Shown here in pieces: positions 11,465 through 22,710 of a stretch of 64,000 nucleotides of DNA (within the stretch, counting starts at the first letter, position 1; each line of letters opens with the position of its first letter). The position numbers and the translations under genes were made by a program. The stretch lies in assembly GCA_023512835.1 (NCBI GenBank), contig CM042086.1, positions 14,210,309 to 14,274,308 of the forward strand, in the 5' to 3' direction. The DNA is from Taxillus chinensis. Its lineage: Eukaryota; Streptophyta; Magnoliopsida; Santalales; Loranthaceae. Below the pieces are notes generated by a model. That model saw nothing but the letters and a program-made list of their open reading frames with translations, was not told where the DNA came from and did no database searches.

Positions 11465-12690
11465 TGAAAACATTCGTCAGAGGTTGCTTCCAGAAGCCTC
11501 CTCCGTAAGCTCAGCCATTCCTACCCAACCATGTCAGAGTAAAAACCATTGCACTTGCTTCCTAAAGCTTATGTAAGTACAACCATTCTTACACTACCAT
11601 GTCAGAGTGAAAACCATTACACTCGCTAGGTATTGGATAGAATGAACAAAAATGCACTGCCGAGGCTTGTCTCTGACTTTGATGGAGGTAGAGGGAGAAT
11701 TTTGATATGGAAGTAGCTACTTGTGACGGTAATTTTAGAGATTTCAGATGCTTGCTTTCTCCTTGGCTTTTCAATCAGATTTCGAGTTTCTTCGATTGGT
11801 TCCATTAACAGATTTTGGGGTCTTTTCTATTGTGTAAATCGCGCGATGGGTAGAAATTGGATTTTCACATCTGTATTATAAGCGAAGAGCATGCTTCGAT
11901 GATTTGATGCCTCATGCCATACTGTAAGCAGGATTCTATTGTATTGTTTTGCTCTTACAGTAATTTTAATGCTGTCATTTTATCGTTTCAAGCTCCATTA
12001 TACGTTGATTTATGTATGAAGATGTTAATACAAGTCTCTAAAAGAGGAAAATATAAAAAAGAAAAAGAATTAAGTGCGTGAGTTTCCATGCATTCGAGCT
12101 GATCGGCCTTCCTTAATGGTTACATGTAATAGTAAATTTTTAGCAATAAAAAAGCATTCAAAACACTAAATTTGGTTGAGGCGGTCTCCTCTAAACTCAA
12201 ATATGTACGCACAGAGCTTGAAGCAGTTGACAGTTCGCTTTACCTGCAGAGAATATGATAAAACATGCTTGTAAGGCCAACGTTTGAACCACTATGATTA
12301 GAAACACACTTCAAAACTGAACCTGGAATGCAGCTTCGCGAGCTCTGTAATGCGGCAAATGACAAATAATGCATAACTCCTAAATCTAGAGGAGCCTAAA
12401 TCCAGGGAATATTGTAGAAATATAAGATTTATGCACTAGTATTTAACATATTCAAGTTTTCAGTATATCAATCTCAAATAACCCATAGAAGGAAAATTCA
12501 TGAGAAACTCCACCCAAAGTGAGGTAAATTAAGACATGATGACTTATCCAAAGCCAGATAAAATAAGACAAGCAACATATCAAACGTGAACTAAAAAGCA
12601 CCTAATTACTCCTGCGGTCCTTCGTACCTCATTCTAGTCTTCTCTATATAGGGTTGTGGCAGGCGAAATTGTGCAGATGGGGACCGAGCT
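11465..12690. other. Convergent 3' regions of FkbM and DAC-like genes
   Basis: Intergenic space between two convergent genes, presumably both 3' UTRs. A short duplicated phrase (ACCATGTCAGAGT followed by AAAACCATT) occurs at about 11528 and 11597, just after the FkbM stop codon. No coding exon is supported. Confidence 0.4.
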
Positions 12691-15422
12691 TTAAGACTTT
12701 TTGGGTGCACTAGTTTTTGAAGGGCCAGCTCTCTCCACCATGATGTCATACAATTGCTTCCCATTCTATTGCAAGAAAAGAAAATTGCATTGTGTATGAT
12801 AATTTCTCTTGATAAGTTCTCAATGGGAACGCAGAGTCAAATAAGGCCTCTAGTTAGCTCCTATAGAAAGGAAGGCAGTTAACTATCACCAGGTCTTAAA
12901 ACCAAGTAAACTACATGCTATTCATCGTGCCACTTACAAATATTATTGGGAAGAAATGTATTTGTCCCTCTGGCTTCGTTTGTGTCTCTTTAAAATACAC
13001 CAAGATGGGAAAATTGGGCCACCAAAACTCCCAATTCACAAATGAAGAATACCTATCGAAAATTGATAAATAAACACTTCCCATTAAGAAATGAAGGGAA
13101 AACATAATGTACACTCACTTCCAGCGATTCTTTCCACCCACAAAGACATTTTCACCTGATTCCTTCAGGCCATTCCCCACTTTTACCTCCTACAGTTACA
13201 AAACATTAAATAAATTGTTTCTGAATAAGTTAATAGATAGGTACCAGCTATGAACAGTGATGACTCAAATCTGAAATGACCCAAGATATTCCAAATAGAA
13301 AAAAGACATTAGAAACTGTTTTTTACATTATATATGTAGACTTTCTGGTAACTAATGAGATCAAAACCTAATCAGACATTGACCCATTCATTTACTCATG
13401 AAAGACCTGGCGAAAAACGGAGATGAAGGTCTAACTTTTCTTCCCCTTCTTTCTATTTGTACTTCCTCAACTGTCTGCTACTGAAAATCCACTCTGCCTC
13501 ATAATACCAGTATTTTTGTTTCTATATGTGTCTAGAAACAAAATTATGTTTGCCAACCCAAAAGGAAATCAACTTTACAATCTGAATTCTTTCATGCAGA
13601 GAATATGTAGATTATATAGTACAGGTTTATCCCAGAACTTCATATATGGAGTAAATTAACAGTTGCTAGAGGATTTAGGGAGCAAACCAGGGCCTCTTTA
13701 TCAAAGACAAACCTCACTCTAGTCGCCTGATATAAAAAGAACATAAAAACAAAGTTAGTTCAAAAGGACACAATAAATTCATTACACTTGTTAGGGATTT
13801 GATATTTCATTGTATGAGAAAAAAGCTCATAGAGTTGCAGAGGCTCGTGAGTGCAAAGTATGATGATGCAAAATTTTATTTATTTATTTTTAATTTAATA
13901 CAGGTGCCATGTCACCATTGGAGCTATGCCACTTATGCGGCTTTGGGCATGCAAAGTTGTGCAGGGCCCTTTATCTGTTATTGTATTTAGAAGGGATATG
14001 ACAATGCTTCATTTTTATGTCTAGAAGGGTTTCTATAGCTGTTGAAATCCTTCGTAAAATTGATGGAGGTATTGTAGACCTTACAAGGGTATGTAAACTT
14101 AATATTTTTTTCCCTTATTTAGCAGCAATACAACTAACTCGCATCCAAGTGCAATTTAGAAAGCTATAAAATTGGCACGTCTTTGAAACATGGACTGGAA
14201 ATTTTGCCTGTTTGATGACAGACATTATCCAAGTGCAATTTAGATAATGCTCATAGTAAAGGATATAGACCATTACATAGAAGGCTTTTTAAAATACATT
14301 ACCTGCACCAGTAAAAGTAATCCAAGGAGGCCAACAGGTGCAGCTGTGACGATATTATTTGTATACACTAACCCACCGGCTAAACCTGCATTAATAATTT
14401 TTATGTAGCCAGTCAGCTTTTAAAGCAAAACTATACCAATGAACTTAAAGAGTATTTCATCTCTCTTGGACCAAGCTTAAACACGATTTAAACAATTTCA
14501 ATTTTAATAATTCTGGAAATTTTAAATTGCCATAACTGGGTTAAGTAGTTTCATGTTAAGATATCCCAGTACATGCACAACATTTGAAATAAACCAAATT
14601 TTTTCTTAGGTTAACAATTTTGTTATCTGAAACGCCGTACTATTTTTTCAAATATCTTCAAATTTCACAATATCTTCTTTCAGAAATTACAGGCGAATCT
14701 CACTTATATAATTACCCACCTAGTAGGACGATTGGGATTCGAAAATCGGGGTCAGGAATCACTGTTTTTATCTCCTTGGCCCTCCTCCCAACCTGAAACT
14801 GCAGCTCCAGAAGTCAACATGGTACAAAACAGACCAGCACTTCAATTTGAAGTGAAGAATAATAATTCTAAAGTTCAACTGGGTCTGGTAGAAGTTGCAA
14901 ATCCAACTAGACCAAGGATTTTACACATACATACATACATATATCAAATGATGCATAAAAATTAACAATATTGATTATGTATGTGAATGCCCAAAAATGA
15001 AGGGAAAAGGGAAGAAGAAGAAGATGAGTAAAGTATATTAACCACTGATACTATCACCGAACGACCTCCACTGAAGCTTCCAAGGTCTCTTCCAACCAAA
15101 CTTGAGTGCAATACCGTTTGTCCATAAAGTGGACTCTTGAAACTTTTCAGTACTACATCCACTCTATTTGCTGGAAACAACAAGCCATCAAAATTCACAT
15201 CCAATTGTTACCATATATACACCAAAAAATTTAGGTCCATACTAAGCCTAGTACCATCTTCTTGGCCACCAATCAGTGTGTGTATGTGATCAGATTAGAG
15301 ATGACCCGCGAACGATTAATAAGAAAAATAACTCAATAGCAACGATAAAAATACAAATAAGAAGCGCACTTACATGGGGAAAGAGGATAGGCAGGAGTTG
15401 ACAAGATGGCACTTACTGCCAT
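12691..15422 (-). CDS. DUF3119 protein, DAC-like cytochrome b6f accumulation factor
   Basis: Nuclear gene for a plastid membrane protein of the DUF3119 family, shared by cyanobacteria and plants. The Arabidopsis member DAC (At3g17930) is reported to be needed for accumulation of the cytochrome b6f complex. I assembled eight exons: 15374-15422, 15043-15170, 14720-14792, 14303-14385, 13688-13726, 13119-13189, 12938-13052, 12691-12765. All are GT-AG, all phases join, and the total is 210 residues. The N-terminus (MAVSAILSTPAYPLSP, then Ser/Arg-rich) looks like a transit peptide. PDPDFRIPIVLLG leads into a hydrophobic segment (GGLVYTNNIVTAAPVGLLG and onward). Next comes ATRVRFVFDKEALEV and finally the family signature, WEFWWPNFPILVYFKE with IHFFPIIF. 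The basic tail (KTSAPKKS) ends the protein. One donor (GTTAAT after exon 2) is weak. It is divergent from the BSD2-like gene, 432 bp away. The family call rests on remembered family motifs. Confidence 0.82.
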
Positions 15423-15854
15423 TTTCTTCTTCTTTTATTTGTTACTCCCAGAAAAAAGTAATGTCTCGACTCTAGTGTGTGATGTAGGCTTTGAAGCCGT
15501 GGAGTTGCAGGGACTGGCTATTCTTTTCCCTGGAGAAACTGAGAAAGACAGTGCCGAATAAGTTTACACTTCTACCCCTTTCAAATTTCATCTACACCTT
15601 TTCCCTTTTGTTTTGTTTATTTATTTATCAAAAATAGAGGTATGTAATTTTTACCCAGAAATTGCAATACTCGGAAAATAAATAATATATATATATAAGA
15701 AAATACTAAAGATTATGTAAAGGGCAAAAAGCCTTATCTGCTCTGCTGCTGAGCTGCTCTTACCGTTGCCACTAGTACATAGCAGCTGTAAGGGCTGCTC
15801 AACGTTTCATTCTATCCATTCGAGAATCATACATATTTCAACTAGGGTACCCAG
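15423..15854. promoter_or_regulatory. Putative bidirectional promoter between DAC-like and BSD2-like genes
   Basis: Only 432 bp separate the two divergent start codons, so both promoters must overlap or share this space. It includes a (TA)n run at about 15687-15698 and an I-box-type GATAAG core on the minus strand (complement of 15733-15738), a motif found in light-regulated plant promoters. C/T-rich tracts lie near each leader. I saw no G-box (CACGTG). Shared control is inferred from geometry and from both products acting in plastids. Confidence 0.5.
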
Positions 15855-18225
15855 ATGGCAAACTCAATCTGCTTTGTTCCTGGATGCTCGTTCAAGTCCC
15901 CAAACAAACCAGGTTTATCAATTACAATCCTTAATTCTTGTTCCATACTGCATATATACCCTTTTGAATCTTATGCTTATTTTGGTTTTCCTTTTTCTTA
16001 CTGCTTAAGGGCTCATTTCTGGAAATTCTGTTACTGAAAAGGGCATTTGGGGAAGTGATGTATATTTGAACTGTGGAAGAGCTAAATTTCAATCTCTGGA
16101 GGTGAAGGTGAGAGAGATTTTGCGGTTCCAAAACATGGGTTTTAATTTGTTTCATCAGAATTTGAATATGCAATCGAGTGATTGAGCTACATTAGTTTTA
16201 ATACATATACAGTTTTTGGGTTGAACCCATTTTCCCTTCAGCTTTTCAAATGGCTGAACGGGTGAGAATCAGTAATCCTCTTAGTTGAAGTGTCCATAAA
16301 GTATATGATATGTTGAATTGAAAGGGTTAGTGGTAATTAATTAGGGAATTTCTGGGGATTTATAGCTAGGAGTGCCAAATTTTGTTGGTTTGTTTTAGGC
16401 ATGTTATCATGTGAAATGGAAATTGATTGGTGCTCGAGGAGTTATGATACGTGGAATTCATGTGTAAGGTCTTAGCCACTACTAGGTCAACTGAAATTTA
16501 CGTGTGGGAATATGATAAAGGCTGTAAAGCTTTTGGGTTAATCGTATTGGTAGGTTTATGAGGATCAGTATATTTTTAGTAAGAGTGTTAGGGAAGAGTA
16601 GAAAAGAATATACAGAACTATAGCAGTATGGGGAATAATAGGGATGTAGGATTCGCATAACCAACAGTTAATGGATGCGGAACATTCTTTCTCATAATGG
16701 TGTATACATTTTTGTTGAAATATTCATGTTAGCTTATCTAAAATACAATTTCCTTTAAAATATTTAAAAAAAATTAAGATTTTGATAAAAAAAATATTCA
16801 TCCTCTAAATCTGCATATTTGAATATTTAAAAATTCATTATAGACTCTCTAAATCAGCAAATTTATAGTTTTATTTATTTATTTGTATAATTAAATATTT
16901 TTAAAAAAAATGTAACTTGTAAATAGATAGAGAGAAAAAATAATAAATGATTATTTAAAAATATTATTTTATTATATAGGAATGAAATTGAGGGTGAGGT
17001 TTTTTTTGAAGATCTTTGAATATTATAACTGTGTCTTTTTCCAATAGGAATATAGAGATGACGTGAATTCCTTACCGTTTCTCTTTTCCTTTTCATTGTT
17101 TTTTAACAGGCTACCGAAAGTGATAAGAGTGCTAAACCCAGAAGCATAATTTGTACCGATTGTGAAGGAAATGGTAAGATAGTAAATTCACGGCTGACAA
17201 CTTCCTTCTTTTTCTTTTTCAGTGTAGCTACCTCAACATTTATCTCCAATTGAGATATTATATGGTCCAGATATTAATGCCACTAATTTATTTGACTTTT
17301 GATTTTCAAAATTAGTGAATAATTTGTATTTGGCGATAATTATTTGATTGTTAATATATGTGTATATATATATACATATATCCTTCTGGTGGTAATATTT
17401 ACTACAACCTATCTAAAATTTACTCTTAAAAATAATAAGTATTATTTTTTATTTTAATAATTTACTCAATTGCAGTTCCCCAAATCCATCTACATGCTGC
17501 TGCCTCTACTTGTTTTGGGCATTGTATGCGATTAGGTAGGGAAACATGTGGAACTGAGTCCTAATGTTACAGTAAACTCCAAACACACTGAAGAGAGAAC
17601 TTATACATGGTTAATTATAACATATCTAGAAAAGCTTTTTTTTAATGTACATAGTATTATTATTGATTTGCCAAAGATAAGTAAAGGGAAGCAAATTGAG
17701 AAAAACAAATTTGGTGTTGATTTCCGGGTAAAAAGTGAAGGGCAGGAGTAAAATGAAATGAGAGAGTGATGTAATTGGAGCTTTAAAGCAGTTCATCAAC
17801 TAGTTGGTGTGAGTGGTGGAGTGGGTTTGAGTTCTTTTCCACTACCATCCATTGATTTGGCTTCTAAATCATGGTTTAATTTAGATGGGGTAAATTTGGC
17901 TTCTAAATCATGGTTTAATTTAAGGCCAGCCGCCCATGGTTTAATTTTCATGATAAATTACAGGTGCCATCGTTTGTTCACAGTGCAAAGGTGATGGGGT
18001 AAATTTGGTGGACCACTTCAATGGCCAATTTAAGGCTGGTTCACTGTGCTGGCTTTGCAGGTGTTATCATCACACATTCATCACTCATCCTTTCTTTTCT
18101 TTTTTTTGGTTGGTTTTGTTATTTACAATGTTGCTTCATAATGCAGAGGCAAGAAGGAGATCCTATGCGGGAATTGCAATGGCGCAGGCTTCCTTGGTGG
18201 CTTCATGAGCACTTGCGACGATTAG
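15855..18225 (+). CDS. BSD2: BSD2-like DnaJ-type zinc-finger Rubisco assembly chaperone
   Basis: Small plastid protein resembling BUNDLE SHEATH DEFECTIVE 2, which stabilises the Rubisco large subunit during assembly. Exons: 15855-15912, 16010-16107, 17110-17173, 17964-18060, 18147-18225, all GT-AG with matching phases, 131 residues. The N-terminal 60 or so residues look like a transit peptide. The rest is the DnaJ-type cysteine-rich domain with four pairs: CTDCEGNG, CSQCKGDG, CWLCRGKK and CGNCNGAG. Between the second and third pairs lies VNLVDHFNGQFKAGSL, and the end reads GFLGGFMSTCDD. There is no J domain, as expected for BSD2 and unlike a true DnaJ. The order and spacing of the pairs fit Arabidopsis At3g47650 as I remember it. 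Other plant DnaJ-finger proteins such as ORANGE or PSA2 are less likely because the extra membrane or partner regions are absent. Confidence 0.9.
17843..17963 (+). repeat. Intronic duplication with partial copy of BSD2 exon 4
   Basis: In BSD2 intron 3, TTGGCTTCTAAATCATGG followed by TTTAATTTA occurs twice (about 17858 and 17898). The second unit begins GATGGGGTAAATTTGG, which recurs exactly inside the following coding exon (about 17993-18008), and both are followed at similar distance by AATTTAAGGC. The intron therefore seems to hold an old partial duplicate of exon 4. Confidence 0.6.
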
Positions 18226-20339
18226 GAAAATCGTGTGGTGAGACGGACCCCAGCAGTGCACCAAGCTGACAGCACGGGCATTCTAAAATAGACAAGTTGG
18301 GGGTGGAGATCAGGAGATGTAGGGACGGTGAAATTGTATTATTTTTAAAAATTATAAATTTAAATAAACTTTTATAAATAGTTTTCAATTTATTATTTTA
18401 AAAAATAAATAAGTTTTTAAAAAGAATATTATCATGTCAAATAATTCCGTAAGATTTTATTATTTATGTTTGATATAAAAAGATCACGGAATATAACTTT
18501 AAGATTATAGTCCTTTATACAAAAATGTGGTGGAAATTCAAACGGCTAGAATGCATCGCAGATTACCACCTTTCTAAATATAGTTAGGTGTTCAAGCACT
18601 AACTCCACAGTCCTCTTGGGATGTAGGAGGGATAAAATATTGCACCCGAATTTCATGCAAATATATCCCACTCAATATCGCCTAAAAACAACTTATTTTT
18701 GAAAACCAATTTATTCTTTGAAACAGATCTGAACAGCCCACATGAAATAATAGTTAATCAAATAATTTTGGCTAAAGAGTCAGAGACCTTCCCCCTCCGC
18801 CTAAGCTTTAAAAAAATGGAAAGAAAAAAAAAACGAAACTGTTAATTTTTCAATTGTACATAATTGATCGTTTATTTAATAATTAAGGGAAATATCAAAG
18901 TTATATATTTCATTTCACCTCTCATTTCATAAAATATTTCAGTACTGGTCTATTTGTGTTCCACTTAGAGTTGATCACAAATTAAATATGACAAATGATT
19001 TCAATACGATAAAAAAACCAAATAAATAAATAAGATACATATTTTTTTAAGAAGCCTAATTAAAATCTCATTACATAACATAATATAAAGAGGGACCATT
19101 TACAGGGACTCTGTGTCATTACTTGGCTAGTGACTAGTGAGGGACGATCTGGTGATTCCGGCAAAGCTTGACTGGAGAGAAGGGATAACAAAATTAGAAA
19201 AAGTTAAGGTTTTGACACCATGTCCATCGTCTGCGTCGTGAGAGTTTTGGGATGAATTTGTAATTTGTTTGCATGAGAGTTTTTGAAATGAAAAAAAAAA
19301 CTTATTTCGATCAAAACTGAAACTTAAATTGAATGAAACAACCAGAAATTAGATAAGAGACGAAATGCGAGGGACTTTCATTAGGGTTAAAATACCAGTA
19401 CGAATTATTCCATTTGTTCCATTCGAAACGGAACAAAATGTATAACTATGATAAATATACTCTCTTACCTTATAAAAATCTCATGTTCCACAAAGCTTGA
19501 GGCTATCTGGGGCTTATTTTATTTTATTTTATTTTATTTTGAATACTCAAAACATGTTTTCTAATTGATATTTTTTATTTTCATGTGTTTTTCAGTGAGT
19601 CCACCACCGCCCGCCACTAGTGCTGCTCGACTCCCTCCTGACACTTTTTGATTGTAATAAAAAAAATATAAAACACAATCAAAAGTTTTGCAAAGTATAA
19701 TTGTATTAACATCTATAAGTACTGCAACATGATACTGCTAATTTATAAAAAGAATATATTATCAACAATTCAATACACCCACAAAGATCTTTAAGAAAAT
19801 ACATAGCACAAGGGAAGCTTTTACAATAAGAGAAACTTCATTTTATAAGGACTAAAACAACAAAGAACACACAAGCTAAAAGAATTTGATTTAACATATA
19901 ATAATTCAAAGATTAGGATTTCAGATGGACTAGGATGTACTCATCATGCTCTCATTTAATGGAGATAATAAATGATTGTATCGTAGTACGCATACGAGAA
20001 TAGGAAGGGGTATCCAAGCATCAGATTGCTCACCGAGGATCGAATTGCAAATCAAGCATCGGATTGCTCTCTAAAATACATTATTCACTCTACAAGAAAC
20101 ATTTGATCCTCTCCAAGCATAGAATTATATATTCAGCAATATATTTCCATGCCGATTTGGTTGAGTCTATCTTTCAAGTTTGAATTATTGGATTTCTTCC
20201 CAATGACATGTTGGTTGATCTTAAAAAGTTTCTATACAGAAACTCTTCAAAGTGCACAATCAAATATGATTTCATTGCTTGTCAAATTTAACTGATCCAA
20301 CTGATCATAATTTCCTTTGTTTATTTGTTTTATTTCACA
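18226..20339. other. Convergent intergenic region, no gene seen
   Basis: AT-rich spacer between the 3' ends of the BSD2-like and heme oxygenase genes. The stretch around 18330-18480 (TATTATTTTTAAAAAT and related words) resembles AT-rich stretches at about 45900-46010 and 61980-62090. It may be a dispersed degenerate repeat. A TTTTA pentamer run sits at about 19517-19540. No exons are supported. Confidence 0.4.
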
Positions 20340-22710
20340 TCATGACACTATTAGACGGAGAATGTCACCCGAGTATTTGAAAGACTTCTCAGTCTCTTCC
20401 AAACAATGATCTTTCTCCTCCCTTGTCCACTCCTGAAATGTAAAATGAAGGGATTGAATCTCAAGCAGACAACCAGTACACAAACAGAGAGAGATGGTTG
20501 GAGAAAAAGATGTACTCATTATTTTTTCCACTAATTTGGCCTTTGAAAAACATTGATGTTCTGAAAATGGGTTTTAAACCAAAGCAAAAGGAGCCTAAAA
20601 TATACTAAGAATTCAGCTTATGCAGTTGACAGAGCTTGAACCAGCAATGAAACGTAAATAAAACAACAAAATATTTATATTGAAGAGAGACTAAGAAATA
20701 ACAAAAGAAATTCTGGTAAAGGAAGAAAATTACTTCAGCAACTCCATTCAGTTTCTCTTTCACATTCCGCAGTATTTCAGAAAGGTTGCCTTCCCATTTG
20801 TAAAATCCCAACTCCTTGTTGTCTAGTATGGTCTCAGCGACCTAAAGTCAAATAAACAGGAGAAGAACCAATTGAGCTGATTTTATTCAAATTTAAAGAA
20901 CATAAAATGGCATTCACTTGCACTGCATTTAAAGGGAAATCAGAGTTTGAAATGACCATAATTTTAGGTGTATTGTTTTTATACATATTCAACACAGAAT
21001 GCTAAAGGAAAATGAGAGCTTGAGCCAAGTAGTTGCGTACCGCTTTTTTCCATTCAAACTACAACGTACACTACAAAAAACAAACTGGTTGACACGAAAA
21101 GAACAAATCAACCAATTCTATCAATTTTTAGTGAGCTTCTTCAGTTTTTTTTTCTTTTATATTCTTGAGGCCCTTCGTGTTACAATATGTGCGCCTAAAT
21201 AATATAACAATGACATGCATTGCAAAACTATCTACATCTACTGCCATATATTCATTCATTGGTTAGAAGGGTATAGATATAATTTTAAAATTTTACAATA
21301 CCTCAGATAGTAATAAAATTTTCGCCGCACCCCAATTTCTTTTGGCCCTTTATCTCACAAAATACGGCCCTAAATAATAGGACAATGACAGACTAAATCC
21401 TCAATTCATGCATCTCAGTGCTATTATGATCATGCCCAAGCTAGAGATATACACAAGTAATTACTAAACTGCCAATAGGAAGCAAATGCCTGAGCCTGTG
21501 CTAAAAAATTGTCACAACATGCCAATTTTGAAGGCCTTTAATGTGTGTGAGCGTGTGTGCAAGTTCTTAACAAATGGGAACGGGCCAGTGCTAACACAAC
21601 AACATTTCACCACCAATCTACCATAAATTTATTTTTAATCACCTTTCTCCCGATCATTCGACCACCAGCTGTGTGGGCGAAGTAGACATTGTAAAAGTGG
21701 CAAAGGAATGCTTGGGGATCCTTCTCTGACAATTCTTTGAGATACAGTGAATAGGAAATACCAGCAGAGGTCGGCTCAGGAATGGCATGGCCTTGCTCTT
21801 TGAACCACTTCAGGTCTTTTCCCAACGGTTCTGATCTTTCCAAACCTGTGTTTGTGAACTCTGAATCTGCACACAAAACAAATATGCAATTTAGGCCATA
21901 GAGCCTCCCTCCCATAACTATGAAGTATTAATCATCTTAATGGTACAAATATTCAATATAAACGACAGTGCCTAAAATCATATTTAGTCTGGAGAATGAA
22001 CGAACAAGGTTTTTTTTTTTTAAACAAAAAAAACCCGTTCAATCAGGACGCACGGTAACAGAAAACAAGACAACAACGCAGCCAAAAATAAAATTTAAAG
22101 GGAACCAAAAAAAAAAAAAACAATGTTGAAGACAGTTTTGTTTTGTCTCCAATCATCGATCAAACCCCTGGAACCAAAAAGCAAAATCACACAGAAATCG
22201 ATTGAAGTAACAAACAGAGGAAGAGAACACCAATTTTAAGTAGGCCAAAAAGTACACACAGAAAGGAAAAGCCGCATCAGCGACGATCCGCTCAAGCGTG
22301 TCGTAAACCAGCTTGCTATCCACGAGAAACCTCAGGTAGCCATCGACGGAAGGCTCGAACTTGGTCGGCGGCGGAGCCTCCCGCTCGCCGCCTCTAGCCT
22401 GGTCCTTGGTGTGCAATTTCACGGCCACGAGCTTCATCTCCTCCGAGAACCCTTGAGTCCCCCTCCGCGGCTTCTCGGCGGCGGTGGAGGCCGCTGCCGC
22501 CGCTTCCGCCGCCGCCATGGGGACCTGGACCGACGGTCTGGCCATGGAAATCGAGGAGAATCTGGAGGTCGTCGTTAGGAGGAAGGAGAGAGAGGGGAGC
22601 CGGGTGGTTGGGGTTGTTGGTTTGGTCTTGCGAGGAGGAGGGGATAGGAGATTCGATTTGGTTTTGAAGACCCAGGGTTGGGTTTCAGGGAAAGGGGCTA
22701 TGGAAGCCAT
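20340..22710 (-). CDS. HO1: Plastid heme oxygenase 1 (HO1/HY1 type)
   Basis: Ferredoxin-dependent heme oxygenase that opens heme to biliverdin IX-alpha, the first committed step to the phytochrome chromophore. Exons: 22260-22710, 21643-21866, 20734-20841, 20340-20432; all GT-AG, 291 residues against about 280 for Arabidopsis HY1. Residues 1 to about 65 are a Ser/Thr/Pro-rich plastid transit peptide. The catalytic domain shows [12 protein letters not shown] with the proximal heme-ligand His, [58 protein letters not shown] and a C-terminal [14 protein letters not shown]. Retention of the heme-ligand His and the GGRMIG helix argues for an active HO1-type enzyme and not for the inactive HO2 type. 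The frame is open upstream of the chosen ATG, but MASIAPFPE is a normal transit-peptide start. The leader carries a CAAGCAAACAGG duplicate (about 22713 and 22739). Confidence 0.95.

Noticed and set aside
13119..13726. Alternative splicing of DAC exon 5 at AGA|GTGAGG
   Set aside because: It keeps frame but drops VRFVFDKEAL, a conserved part of the DUF3119 family; the downstream CTG|GTTTGC donor retains it.
13799..13990. 63-codon plus-strand frame in the DAC-like gene
   Set aside because: It lies inside an intron of the minus-strand DAC-like gene and has no domain character.
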